A stretch of 64,000 nt of DNA from Bacillus massilioanorexius. Lineage in GTDB: Bacteria > Bacillota > Bacilli > Bacillales > DSM-1321. Where the stretch lies: the NCBI RefSeq assembly GCF_902374955.1, contig NZ_CABKRX010000087.1:62001-126000 (forward strand). Direction: 5' to 3'. Shown here one piece after another: positions 43,982 through 52,665 of this stretch (positions within the stretch are counted from its first letter, which is position 1; each line of letters starts with the position of its first letter). The notes below the pieces were generated by a model. That model saw nothing but the letters and a program-made list of their open reading frames with translations. It made no database searches and was not told the DNA's origin. The translations under genes were made by a program, and so were the position numbers.

Positions 43982-44018
43982 CATGAGGTACTAATGCAAT
44001 CTGTTTCATCAAAATAAA

Positions 44019-44056
44019 GGGCACCTCTAGTGTTTCCATCACTATGAAGGCGCCCC
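44019..44056 (-). terminator. Terminator after the ABC-F gene
   Basis: Imperfect stem pairing GGGCACCTCTAGTG with CACTATGAAGGCGCCC, seven-base loop. The minus side continues CTTTATTTTG. It ends five bases before the gene stop. Confidence 0.7.
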
Positions 44057-44060
44057 CTTT

Positions 44061-45944
44061 TTAACTATTCTCAACAATTTCGGATAGATATTCCCATCTT
44101 TCCATTAATTTCTCTAATTGTTCATTTAATTCATTTTGTTCTTCCATTAATTGTTGACCCTTTGTAAAGTCGCTGCCTATTAACAGTAGGTCCTCTTCTA
44201 TTTTGCCTAATTTTTCTTCAACCTTTTGGATATCATCTTCAATGGTATCCCATTCTCTTTTTTCCATGTATGAAAGTTTTTTCTTTTTCTCTTTCGGTTC
44301 AGATTTTTCAATCGATGTTTCTACAATCACCTTTTGCTCTTTTTCAGGCGTTAACGACTGTAGGTAATCACTATATTCACCGAAGTATGAATCAATTTGT
44401 CCATTTCCTTTGAATATAAGCAATTCAGATGCTACCTTATCAAGAAAATAACGATCATGAGAAACAGTAATGACTACTCCAGAGAAACCATCTAAAAAGT
44501 CTTCTAATACTGTTAAGGTTTGAGTATCTAGGTCATTGGTTGGCTCGTCAAGTAATAAGACATTTGGTGAAGACATTAATATTCTGAGCAAATACAATCT
44601 CCGCTTTTCCCCACCGGATAGCTTATAGATTGGTGTTCCATGAGTATGCATTGGAAATAGAAACTTTTCTAACATAGCGGAGGCTGAAATATAACTACCA
44701 TCCTTCAATTGAATACTTTCAGCTTCCTCACGAATATATTCAATCATTCGTAATTTTTCATTCATATCTTCATTTTCTTGCGTATAAAAACCGATTTTAA
44801 CCGTTTGCCCCTTATCTACTTCTCCACTATCAATTTCTTCTCGATCAGCTAAAATACGGAGTAATGTGGATTTACCGGTTCCATTATTTCCAATAACCCC
44901 TATACGATCCCCGCGCTTAAACAATCTAGATAAACCAGCAATTACAACTTTTTGTCCATACGACTTAGAGATATTCTTACATTCGATTACCTTCCTACCA
45001 AGACGAGCGCCGGCAAGTTCTATTTCTAGACTTTCAGTTGATGATTGACGATTCACATCATTTTCTATCTGTTCGAAACGTTGGATTCGAGCTTTTTGCT
45101 TCGTTGTTCTAGCTTTTGCTCCCTTTCTCATCCAAGCAAGTTCATTTTTATATAAACTATGCAATTTAGCAGCTGATGTTTGTTCATTTTCTTCACGTAT
45201 CGCTTTACTTTCTAGAAAGCTCTCATAATTACCTTTATATTCAAATAATGTTCCTTGATCGAGTTCCCAAATTTTCGTAGTAATAGAATCAAGAAAATAA
45301 CGATCGTGGGTAACAAACAAAACCGAATTTGGAAATTTATTTAGATATTCTTGAAGCCATTGAATACTAGAGGCATCTAAATGGTTCGTAGGCTCATCAA
45401 GGATTAATAAATCTGGTTGTTCAATCAATGCTTTAGCTAATGCAGCTCTTTTCTTTTGGCCACCTGATAAAGTTCCGATTTTTAATGAACCATCCGGAAG
45501 ATTCAGCTTATTTAGTATTACTTTTCCTTCTGAACTTCTGTCCCATCCTTTTTCAACATCCATTCGATGCTGTAATTGTAGTAATTTATCTTGTAGATTT
45601 TGATTTTCTGGATCTTTCTGTAGCTGTAAAAGTGCATCCTCATACTCTCTAATCAGATTAAATAAGGGTGTATCACTAGCGAATAAGAAATCGACTATTG
45701 TTAATGAATCATCGTAGGTCGGGTCCTGTGCCAAGTATGAAATTCGATAATCCTTAGGAGAAATAATTTCACCGTTATCACTTTCTTCAAGACCTGCTAT
45801 CAATTTCATAAGTGTTGATTTACCGCATCCATTAACTCCTATAATCCCTACTCTTTCTCCCTCTGAAATAGAAAAAGAGATGTCAGTCCACAAAGTTTTT
45901 TCTGCCATTTGTTTTGTTATATGTTCTGCTGTAAGTATTTTCAT
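44061..45944 (-). CDS. yfmR: ABC-F family ribosome-associated ATPase (Uup/YfmR type)
   Basis: A 627-residue protein with two ABC domains and no membrane segment. Walker A motifs are GVNGCGKST (about 37-45) and GNNGTGKST (about 352-360). Signatures LSGGQ and LSGGE are both present, with Walker B LLILDEPTNHLD and LLLDEPTNDLD. The linker between domains (about 230-310) is the charged P-site tRNA interaction motif, and a C-terminal coiled coil (about 540-627) marks the Uup/YfmR branch. These proteins rescue stalled ribosomes, for example at proline or acidic runs. No antibiotic-resistance features stand out. Confidence 0.87.
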   Translation of the reverse strand: MKILTAEHITKQMAEKTLWTDISFSISEGERVGIIGVNGCGKSTLMKLIAGLEESDNGEIISPKDYRISYLAQDPTYDDSLTIVDFLFASDTPLFNLIREYEDALLQLQKDPENQNLQDKLLQLQHRMDVEKGWDRSSEGKVILNKLNLPDGSLKIGTLSGGQKKRAALAKALIEQPDLLILDEPTNHLDASSIQWLQEYLNKFPNSVLFVTHDRYFLDSITTKIWELDQGTLFEYKGNYESFLESKAIREENEQTSAAKLHSLYKNELAWMRKGAKARTTKQKARIQRFEQIENDVNRQSSTESLEIELAGARLGRKVIECKNISKSYGQKVVIAGLSRLFKRGDRIGVIGNNGTGKSTLLRILADREEIDSGEVDKGQTVKIGFYTQENEDMNEKLRMIEYIREEAESIQLKDGSYISASAMLEKFLFPMHTHGTPIYKLSGGEKRRLYLLRILMSSPNVLLLDEPTNDLDTQTLTVLEDFLDGFSGVVITVSHDRYFLDKVASELLIFKGNGQIDSYFGEYSDYLQSLTPEKEQKVIVETSIEKSEPKEKKKKLSYMEKREWDTIEDDIQKVEEKLGKIEEDLLLIGSDFTKGQQLMEEQNELNEQLEKLMERWEYLSEIVENS

Positions 45945-45949
45945 TATGA

Positions 45950-46804
45950 TTAGATCTTCTCCTTAAACCAACTTATACCTATTGTATTCCCTCCTGCATG
46001 AACACCAATTGCTGTCCCTAAAGGATAAATATGCACCTTTAGCTGAGGAAATGAATGTTTAATTTTTTCTACCCATTTTTCAGACTGCTTTATTGATTGT
46101 CCATATAAAATCAAGCATTCGGAAATTTGATATTGTTCCACTGCATGTTGAAGTTTTTTAAAAATAATTTTATCCGTATGTCTGTCATTTCTAGCAATAT
46201 CTTGAATCTCAAGCTTTCCTTTTAATAGCGAAATAATTGGTTTGATTTTGAGAATGTTTCCAAGAAAATATTGCAATGAATTCAATCTACCACTTCTATG
46301 TAATTGTTCTAAACTACCTATCAAAACATACGTTTCATTGCTATTTCTTAATCTTTTGGCCTTACGGATTATTTCTTCAGGCTGATCTCCTTGCCTTTGC
46401 CAACTAATCGCTTTTTTCATTATATATGTCATTGGATAAGACAACAACCAAGAATCAAAAGTTGTTACAGGTATTTGTACCAAGTGACTAGCTTGAATAC
46501 TTGATGAAACTGTTCCGCTTAACTTTTCTGAAATTAAGAAAGAGTATACACGTTCATATTTCTGTTTGTGTAAACTATCGTACATATGAGTAAATTGTCC
46601 AACAGATGGCTGTGATGTTGTAACGATTGCTTTTCTTTCTTCCATTACTTGATACAGATCTGCATTTGTTATATCAATACCATCATTATAATCTTTCCCC
46701 TCTATATGTATTTGGATTGGAATAACATAAAGGTCTTCATTATATTTTAACTCTTCATCTAAAAATCCTGTACTATCAGTTACCCAAGCAACTTTTTCAT
46801 TCAT
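45950..46804 (-). CDS. DegV family fatty-acid-binding protein
   Basis: A 284-residue DegV protein. AWVTDSTGFLDEEL near the start, TSQPSVGQF (about 63-71) and SEKLSGTVSSS (about 91-101) are the family motifs around the bound fatty acid. A C-terminal IGVHAGGNTIGISW closes the fold. In Gram-positive bacteria DegV/FakB proteins hand fatty acids to the kinase FakA; that gene is not here. Five bases separate it from the ABC-F gene, so they may share a transcript. Confidence 0.88.
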   Translation of the reverse strand: MNEKVAWVTDSTGFLDEELKYNEDLYVIPIQIHIEGKDYNDGIDITNADLYQVMEERKAIVTTSQPSVGQFTHMYDSLHKQKYERVYSFLISEKLSGTVSSSIQASHLVQIPVTTFDSWLLSYPMTYIMKKAISWQRQGDQPEEIIRKAKRLRNSNETYVLIGSLEQLHRSGRLNSLQYFLGNILKIKPIISLLKGKLEIQDIARNDRHTDKIIFKKLQHAVEQYQISECLILYGQSIKQSEKWVEKIKHSFPQLKVHIYPLGTAIGVHAGGNTIGISWFKEKI

Positions 46805-47025
46805 CCACTTTCACCTCTGCTACCAGAATATTATTTCTTTCACGTAACCCTTTCCATTAACTATCTTGCAGCTAATGCTACTCTTACAAGATTAGAAGCA
46901 TATACTTTAGGGGCTTATGGTATCGAAAGTGGTCAACTGAATCTTCTACAATATTTATATATATGAATATTGTAGATTACTAACTTACGATAGAAAACAT
47001 CTTTTTAGAAAAAATTGTAAAAACA
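46805..47025. other. Gap between degV and the tpx terminator
   Basis: The plus strand stays open for about 55 codons from 46809, reading ANATLTRLEAYTLGAYGIES in the middle. The reading looks coding-like, but there is no start signal. It may be a gene remnant or chance. Confidence 0.25.
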
Positions 47026-47220
47026 GTAAAACCACTTACCCTGACTGAGAAAGTGGTTTTTACTTTTATATAATTCATAATAAAATCTATAGAATGCCGT
47101 CCTTTGTTTCCATTTTAAATGAGGATTATGGAAATACTCACAATCATTCCACATCCAATTTCTTCTATTATATACATTTTTATACCATGGATATAGAAAG
47201 GGATGATTATCTTGTGGCAT
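47005..47220 (-). CDS. Possible small aromatic-rich protein overlapping the tpx end
   Basis: A 71-codon frame starting 14 bases inside tpx. It is rich in Tyr, Trp, Asn and His, like some spore-coat peptides. It has no ribosome-binding site, and its last third runs through the tpx terminator hairpin. I list it only as a possibility. Confidence 0.2.
   Translation of the reverse strand: MPQDNHPFLYPWYKNVYNRRNWMWNDCEYFHNPHLKWKQRTAFYRFYYELYKSKNHFLSQGKWFYCFYNFF
47026..47063 (-). terminator. Terminator downstream of tpx
   Basis: GTAAAACCACTT pairs with AAGTGGTTTTTAC around a 12-base loop, with T-rich sequence after it on the minus side. It is 144 bases past the tpx stop. Confidence 0.7.
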
Positions 47221-47746
47221 TTGGCTGATCTAATGTTTCTTTAGCAGCTTTAATAGCTGCATCATAATTCGGGTGATTTGTTACTTCTGGTACATATTCG
47301 ACGTATGTTATAGTATCATTTGCATCAATTACAAATATAGCTCGGCACTCTAATCGATGTTCTTTCATATAAGTCCCATATGCTTTCCCAAATGACATCT
47401 CCAGATGATCAGACAGTACAGTTATCGATTGAGCCCCATTGCTCTCACACCATCTTCCTTGTGCAAATGGCAAATCAACACTCACTGCTAGTATTACAAC
47501 ATCATCCATTAGCTTAGTTGCTTCTTCATTAAAGCGACGTGTTTGCATATCACAAACACCTGTATCAAGTGAAGGTACAACCGTAATCATTCGTGTCTTC
47601 CCTTTAAAATCCGAAAGAGTAACTTTTGTCCGTTCTTTTGTTAGTAATTCAAAATCAGGAGCCTTCTCTCCAATCTTAATCTCAGGTCCAATCAAAGTTA
47701 CAGGATTTTCTGCCAACGTAACGACTCCAATGCGTTCTTGTATCAT
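47207..47746 (-). CDS. tpx: Thiol peroxidase Tpx
   Basis: A 179-residue atypical two-Cys peroxiredoxin. The peroxidatic Cys is in PSLDTGVCDMQT and the resolving Cys is in GRWCESNGAQ. APDFELL and VPEVTNHPNYD are the flanking family motifs. It reduces hydroperoxides with thioredoxin. ATG 47746 has AAAAGGAG six to seven bases upstream. It follows the HIU hydrolase gene after 26 bases, so it may be co-transcribed with the uricase genes; uricase releases hydrogen peroxide, which makes that sensible. Confidence 0.9.
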   Translation of the reverse strand: MIQERIGVVTLAENPVTLIGPEIKIGEKAPDFELLTKERTKVTLSDFKGKTRMITVVPSLDTGVCDMQTRRFNEEATKLMDDVVILAVSVDLPFAQGRWCESNGAQSITVLSDHLEMSFGKAYGTYMKEHRLECRAIFVIDANDTITYVEYVPEVTNHPNYDAAIKAAKETLDQPNATR

Positions 47747-47772
47747 AAAAGTCTCCTTTTTTATCATTGTTT

Positions 47773-48132
47773 CTAACTACCTCTATAAGTGCTATATCCC
47801 CCAGGAGCTACCAGTAGTGGAACATGATAATGTTGTTGATTACTCCCAATTCCAAAACGAATGGGTACTTTATTTAAAAAAGGTAATCCAGAAGATATTG
47901 TATGTTCGCCATTTAAATAATCTCCGACATAAAAAACCAGCTCATATTCTCCCGTTTGCATTTCTTCACCACTGAGAAGAGGGTTATCCATTCTTCCATC
48001 ATCATTTGTGTATTTTGTCTTCAATAAAGTGCGAACATCATTATCTCCAATTAACCATAATTCAATCTGTAAATCCTTTGCAGGCATTCCTTTAGATAAA
48101 TCTAAAACGTGAGTAGTCAATCCACCGCTCAT
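47773..48132 (-). CDS. pucM: 5-hydroxyisourate hydrolase (transthyretin-like)
   Basis: A 119-residue transthyretin-related enzyme that opens 5-hydroxyisourate, the product of uricase. The N-terminal LTTHVLDLSKGMPA gives the catalytic His, RFGIGSNQQHYHVPLLVAPGG the second His, and the C-terminal YRGS is the diagnostic tetrapeptide. It overlaps the uricase stop by four bases, so translation is coupled. It corresponds to PucM of B. subtilis. Confidence 0.93.
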   Translation of the reverse strand: MSGGLTTHVLDLSKGMPAKDLQIELWLIGDNDVRTLLKTKYTNDDGRMDNPLLSGEEMQTGEYELVFYVGDYLNGEHTISSGLPFLNKVPIRFGIGSNQQHYHVPLLVAPGGYSTYRGS

Positions 48133-49118
48133 TTTTGTGAGGCACAGGCAGTGTCAGAAACTGCTGCTTCCTTTTTAAGATCTTCTTGTGTAACAATAAA
48201 ACCTTGGAAACCGTATGGAGGACGAGGCTCCTGATACACACTCCCTTCAGAATTAGGGATATTCTCAACAACTGTTTCCCATGTACGATTATTTGTTTTG
48301 AATTGAACTTGGGAAAGTTGAGGAAAACGCTCAAGAATTCTAAGTCCAATTTGATAAATTAGCTGCTGAATAGAACGATTATCCAACTCGTGGAAGACAG
48401 AATTGGCGATATCACGAATCTGTTCAGCCGCTACATATTTCTCTGGATTCGCACCAGTTGCATCCTCAAAGTTCGTATACTGCCAATCGAAATCAAGATA
48501 AATAAATAACGGACGATCATATGCTTCGGGTAAAGTGGTATATTCATCTTGGATAAACCCGTAAAATGAACTACCTTTAACCTTAATAAGTTGAACACCT
48601 GCGATGCCACTTGTATGCTTCACAACCTGATTTCCAGTGTCCGTTCTCTCTACCTCAATTGTTGTTGTTGCAAACTCATTTCTTGAACGACGATAAACTA
48701 ATCCACTAACTTCTAACTTATCTCCGTTTGGTACGAGTACATGATCAAAAGGAATTTCATTAGCAGTAAGCTCTACAGCATCAACATGATCGTATTTATC
48801 AAGAAAGCGATTACAAATAAACCTAATAAAACCTTCAGCTGTAGTGCCTTGATAATTTGCCGCTTCACGTTGAATAAAGTTTTTCATTGAATCAGTTGCA
48901 ACAACAAGGCTATTATCTCCTTCAGTAAAAGAAGTTAAGAAAGCTTCTCCTTTAAGCCCTATTTGGCAATTTAATCCAAAAATCACATTACTTCTTTCTG
49001 TGAAATTTGATTCTGGTATTTGTTTAACACCTGTTAGTGGTTGTAAATATGTGCGATATACAAAAACATCCCCTTTACCATAGAACATTACTCGTTTCTC
49101 ATTCTCTTTATTACTCAT
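48129..49118 (-). CDS. uox: Urate oxidase (uricase)
   Basis: A 329-residue cofactor-free oxidase turning urate plus oxygen into 5-hydroxyisourate and peroxide. It shows the tandem T-fold structure, with active-site Lys near VMFYGKGDV and Thr in VVATDSMKNF. Further marks are KGSSFYGFIQDEYTTLPE and the FPQLSQVQFKTNNRTWE segment. In B. subtilis PucL this domain is fused behind the decarboxylase; here the two are separate genes in the same order, 12 bases apart. AAGGAGG precedes the ATG. Confidence 0.93.
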   Translation of the reverse strand: MSNKENEKRVMFYGKGDVFVYRTYLQPLTGVKQIPESNFTERSNVIFGLNCQIGLKGEAFLTSFTEGDNSLVVATDSMKNFIQREAANYQGTTAEGFIRFICNRFLDKYDHVDAVELTANEIPFDHVLVPNGDKLEVSGLVYRRSRNEFATTTIEVERTDTGNQVVKHTSGIAGVQLIKVKGSSFYGFIQDEYTTLPEAYDRPLFIYLDFDWQYTNFEDATGANPEKYVAAEQIRDIANSVFHELDNRSIQQLIYQIGLRILERFPQLSQVQFKTNNRTWETVVENIPNSEGSVYQEPRPPYGFQGFIVTQEDLKKEAAVSDTACASQK

Positions 49119-49130
49119 ATTAATTCCTCC

Positions 49131-49637
49131 TTAGTTATTAATAAATTGATCTAATCGATGTGAAGCAATATAGTTAATCTGCTTTATGGCTTGTTTTTTT
49201 TCTACTTCAGGATTTTCAAGCATACGTTTTTTCATAGCATCCTTAATCGAATGTTTATCATGATTACGTACGGCTATTATGAATGGGAATCCAAACTTTT
49301 CTTTATAGCTATGGTTAAGATTAAGAAATTCAACATACTCTTCATGTGTAAGCTTATCCAATCCTGCAGTTGACTGTTCTTTAACTGAAGCTTCCGCCAT
49401 ATCAATTCGTGCAGCTAAGTCTGGATGAGATCGAATCAAAAGAAGTTGATCAATATCAGAAGCCTTTTGCACAATGTCAGACATGGATTTTTTCAAATGA
49501 TCTAAGGAGCGAAATGGTTTTTCATACCATGTACGTTCTGCTACCCAAGGGGAAAGCTCATATATCCACCCTAGAGATTCGATGAACGCTGTTTGATTCA
49601 TAGTATTTAGTTTTCCTAGACTAATAGAGATATCCAT
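49131..49637 (-). CDS. uraD: 2-oxo-4-hydroxy-4-carboxy-5-ureidoimidazoline (OHCU) decarboxylase
   Basis: A 168-residue all-helical enzyme completing urate conversion to S-allantoin. The catalytic His is in IRSHPDLAARI (about 66-76), the Glu/Ser region is KEQSTAGLDKLTHEE, and NHSYKEKFGFPFIIAVR supplies the Phe-Gly-Phe-Pro-Phe signature. It is the first gene of uraD-uox-pucM. The ATG at 49637 follows AAGGAAGGAGGGG very closely. It is divergent from a PucR-type regulator gene. Confidence 0.9.
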   Translation of the reverse strand: MDISISLGKLNTMNQTAFIESLGWIYELSPWVAERTWYEKPFRSLDHLKKSMSDIVQKASDIDQLLLIRSHPDLAARIDMAEASVKEQSTAGLDKLTHEEYVEFLNLNHSYKEKFGFPFIIAVRNHDKHSIKDAMKKRMLENPEVEKKQAIKQINYIASHRLDQFINN

Positions 49638-49679
49638 CCCCTCCTTCCTTCAAGTAATCCAACTATTTAGTCTGATAAA

Positions 49680-49692
49680 TCAGAAATTTAAG
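49680..49692. promoter_or_regulatory. TCAGAAATTTAAG element upstream of uraD
   Basis: The same 13-mer occurs at 55962-55974 upstream of the aldolase gene, in the same orientation relative to the gene. It is like half of a CodY box (consensus AATTTTCWGAAAATT). Confidence 0.35.
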
Positions 49693-49859
49693 TTAATTAT
49701 AAAATTCCATTAGCTTCTTGTCATTATCTGAATAAGACAAATAATGGCCTCTTATATTGTTCTCTCCGCACAACAAATTTACATTTTTTGTAAATGTTTA
49801 ATTGACTAAAACACACACATGACAAATAATGGAATTGAACAATATGAAAGGTGGAAGGG

Positions 49860-51074
49860 TTGATAAACTTGAATTTCACATTAGCTAAAGCATTAGAAAT
49901 CCCCATTTTAAAGCAATGTAAAATATTAGCTGGAATGGATGGGCTGAATAAAGAAATCAAATCTGTAAATAGCTTCGACGCTCCTGATGTCCTTTCTTGG
50001 CTAAAGCCTGGAGAACTAGTACTCACAACAGGATATATTTTCCAAAAAGATATCAATCAGATTATTGAACTGACAAAGGAATTAGCAAAGAAACAATGTG
50101 TAGGATTAGGTATAAAATTAAATGGTATTCCTAGTGATTTATTACAAATAGCTGACCAATTAAACCTACCCATTCTTGAAATACCTCCCCATCTCTCTTT
50201 ATCCGACATCATGTTTCCAATCCTAAAAGAAGTTATAGCCGTACAGAAAGAACAGCAGGAACTCAATGCTAGAGCTAAATTTATATATCGAATAATAAGT
50301 GCGGATTTTCAACAAGAAGATGCAATCTTTACGGAAGGAACGAGCCTTGGATTACAGCGTAACGGAGGATTTGTTTGTGTTGTCTTACGAATGATGCAAC
50401 AAAAAGAACAGTATCAAGACGAATTTACTTACAACCATTTCCAGCAATTCACAGAAAAAGTTAAGCTCCAGTCTGATATAGATATGTTAACTACAGAAAT
50501 GAATAACGATACCATAATCATCTTACATGACAATGGTAAATCAGACAGAAATGAAATCAATTATTTTGTAAAACAAGTGAGTAGAGAATTCATTCAAAAT
50601 ATCTCACACATAACCCCATCGATTCGAGCAAATATTGGAATCGGAACTTATCAGGTTGGTTTAAATAAAGTAGTGAAGAGTTATCAAGAGGCTACAAGAG
50701 CCATTGAACTTGGTAATAAACTATCTTCAGTTGAAAATATCCATGATTATTTTGGATTACAAGCATACAATATCCTGCAATATGCTCCCCAAGATGTGCT
50801 AGAGGATTATGTATACAGTTACTTGCATCCTCTGATCCAACAAGATGCTGAAACAAAATCTGATTTAGTAAACACGCTTGATACATATTTTCGCAGTGGA
50901 CTTCGTCCAGCAGATGCTGCAAGAAGACTAGGTATTCATCGTAATACTATGCACTTTCGTATAAAACGAATTAAAAACCTGTTACACATAGATTTCAGCT
51001 ATGATCAATTGATTTTTGAGCTTAAACTAGCTTTATACGCTAAACGTTTGATTTCAGAAAAAACACTACAATAA
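49860..51074 (+). CDS. PucR family transcriptional regulator (first copy)
   Basis: A protein of about 404 residues. The N-terminal PucR domain (about 1-125) has SFDAPDVLSWLKPGELVLTTGY. A GGDEF-like middle domain follows (about 150-270), and the C-terminal PucR helix-turn-helix (about 335-395) has AARRLGIHRNTMHFRIKRI. PucR controls purine catabolism in B. subtilis and responds to allantoin-type inducers. The start is uncertain: TTG 49860 has AAGGTGG upstream; a GTG at 49851 and a TTG at 49869 are alternatives. It is divergent from uraD and converges with a second PucR-like gene. Confidence 0.85.
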   Translation: MINLNFTLAKALEIPILKQCKILAGMDGLNKEIKSVNSFDAPDVLSWLKPGELVLTTGYIFQKDINQIIELTKELAKKQCVGLGIKLNGIPSDLLQIADQLNLPILEIPPHLSLSDIMFPILKEVIAVQKEQQELNARAKFIYRIISADFQQEDAIFTEGTSLGLQRNGGFVCVVLRMMQQKEQYQDEFTYNHFQQFTEKVKLQSDIDMLTTEMNNDTIIILHDNGKSDRNEINYFVKQVSREFIQNISHITPSIRANIGIGTYQVGLNKVVKSYQEATRAIELGNKLSSVENIHDYFGLQAYNILQYAPQDVLEDYVYSYLHPLIQQDAETKSDLVNTLDTYFRSGLRPADAARRLGIHRNTMHFRIKRIKNLLHIDFSYDQLIFELKLALYAKRLISEKTLQ

Positions 51075-51087
51075 TCACAATGGATTT

Positions 51088-51128
51088 TAAAAGACCACCA
51101 TGCATGTAATAATGATGGCGGTCTTTTA
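51088..51128. terminator. Bidirectional terminator between the two PucR-type genes
   Basis: TAAAAGACCACCAT pairs with ATGGCGGTCTTTTA with one mismatch, with A and T at both ends. Confidence 0.8.
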
Positions 51129-51158
51129 CTCTTCCAAAACATTTCATTTATCAAAACA

Positions 51159-52382
51159 TTACATTCCCGTTGTCATTCCTAATAATTTTGCAGCTTTTAA
51201 ACTTAGTTGAAGTCTGAAATGAACCTCTCCATCACGTAAGTCTATACTAAGAAGCTCCTCAATTTTCGCTAACCGAAACTTCACAGTATTTCGATGAACA
51301 AATAGCGCCCGAGATGTATCTTCCATTTTCCCTCTTGAAAACAAGTAAATTTCTAATGTTTTAACAAGCTCGCCATTATTGTCTTTATCATATTGAATGA
51401 TTGGACTAAGAGTCGATTCTACAAATTGAGCGAGAGCATTATCCTGAATACTACTCAGTAAACTATCAACTTCAAATTTACAAAACTCAAATATTTTTGA
51501 TTTAGCCAGTAGATGATCCTTCAATCCTAGACGGATAGCTTTATTCGCCTCTTCAAATCCTTCGGGAATTTTTAATATATCATGCTTTTCCTTGCTAATC
51601 CCTATAACTAAAGAATGACCTGGATAAACTTCATAAACATATTTCTCAAGTTGTAAAGCAAAAAATTTAACTAGATTACTTAACCGATTTTCAACTTTCA
51701 ATCTTTTATTTTGAACAATAACCCATTGATAATCTAGTTCAACACTTATAAGATTTAAATCCATTTCATGCTTAATGAACGGAATGACATTTTTATACAA
51801 ATCATTAATATCATACGGGAATACCACTCTTTCACCATTGAAGTTGGATTCAATACGAAGTACTATAAAGTCGTTTCCAGTATAAAACCCTAATTCCTTT
51901 AGCTGATTAGATACTATTCTTGAATCTGTTAGTTCTCTTTTTATAATACTATTAAATACATCTCTTTTTCGTGTATAAGATTCATTCGTGTTCTCAGTAA
52001 GAATGATTTCTTTTGTTAAGCTATAGAGCAGGTCTGACAATGGAGCTTCGTATGGAATCACTAATATAGGGAGCCTATACCGATTTGCCTCCAGAATCAT
52101 CTCTTCGGGAATAGCTGTTAAAAACCTATGTACTTTAATTGCTAATCCAGCACATCCTCTTTTTGCTAGTTCTCCAACTAATTCTACCTGCGCTTTTAAA
52201 TCGTCTTTAAACACATAGCCAGTTGTTAATAGTAACTCTCCACTTTTTATCAATGAGATATCAGGATTATCCATGATACTTACTGAGCTGATCATTCGAT
52301 TCAATCCTTGCTCTCCAGCCACAACTTTAAATTGATCTAATACTGACGTCTTTAAAGCGTTTGCAACAGTAAAGTTCAACAT
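51159..52382 (-). CDS. PucR family transcriptional regulator (second copy)
   Basis: A 407-residue paralogue of the neighbouring regulator with the same layout: PucR domain with SIMDNPDISLIKSGELLLTTGY, middle domain, and C-terminal helix-turn-helix TSRALFVHRNTVKFRLAKI. Start at ATG 52382, close to GGGAGGGG. It is divergent from the permease gene. The two regulators may answer different signals (for example urate and allantoin); which controls which promoter is not decidable here. Confidence 0.85.
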   Translation of the reverse strand: MLNFTVANALKTSVLDQFKVVAGEQGLNRMISSVSIMDNPDISLIKSGELLLTTGYVFKDDLKAQVELVGELAKRGCAGLAIKVHRFLTAIPEEMILEANRYRLPILVIPYEAPLSDLLYSLTKEIILTENTNESYTRKRDVFNSIIKRELTDSRIVSNQLKELGFYTGNDFIVLRIESNFNGERVVFPYDINDLYKNVIPFIKHEMDLNLISVELDYQWVIVQNKRLKVENRLSNLVKFFALQLEKYVYEVYPGHSLVIGISKEKHDILKIPEGFEEANKAIRLGLKDHLLAKSKIFEFCKFEVDSLLSSIQDNALAQFVESTLSPIIQYDKDNNGELVKTLEIYLFSRGKMEDTSRALFVHRNTVKFRLAKIEELLSIDLRDGEVHFRLQLSLKAAKLLGMTTGM

Positions 52383-52451
52383 ATCCCCTCCCATTTTCTT
52401 AATTATAATCACAAATGAAATAAAATAATATCCAATTTTTTCAAAAATAAC

Positions 52452-52481
52452 TTGTTTTCACTTTCGTTATAGTGTTAATAT
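52452..52481 (+). promoter_or_regulatory. Possible sigma-A promoter of the permease gene
   Basis: TTGTTT (52452-52457) and TAATAT (52476-52481) are 18 bases apart. The start would be near 52488, so the shared 19-base element lies about 20 bases downstream of it. Confidence 0.4.
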
Positions 52482-52508
52482 TCTGATTAAAGTAAAAATG
52501 TAAATACT

Positions 52509-52527
52509 GTTTCTTAATAAACAACAA
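52509..52527 (+). promoter_or_regulatory. 19-base element shared with the allC leader (copy 1)
   Basis: GTTTCTTAATAAACAACAA is identical to 58749-58767 on the other strand. Both copies lie between a promoter and the start of a purine-catabolic gene, in the same orientation relative to that gene. It is a likely operator. Confidence 0.6.
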
Positions 52528-52596
52528 GAAGTAACTTTTTAATACTAGTTTTTGAAATTGTATTTATAAAAATAATTGAATTTTTAGAACGGAGGG

Positions 52597-52632
52597 ATGT
52601 CAAAATTATACAAATATAGTGATTAACACTAT
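52597..52632 (+). promoter_or_regulatory. Nine-codon leader frame and hairpin before the permease
   Basis: GGAGGG runs straight into ATG 52597, followed by MSKLYKYSD and a stop at 52624-52626. A perfect hairpin ATAGTG/CACTAT (52616-52632) overlaps its end. The spacing of the ribosome-binding site is too short, so translation is doubtful. Confidence 0.25.
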
Positions 52633-52665
52633 TTTAAAAGATAAAAACCAATAAGGAAGAATAGT

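Noticed and set aside
52383..52665. Purine riboswitch in front of the permease
   Set aside because: None of the conserved junction sequences of the purine aptamer could be found.
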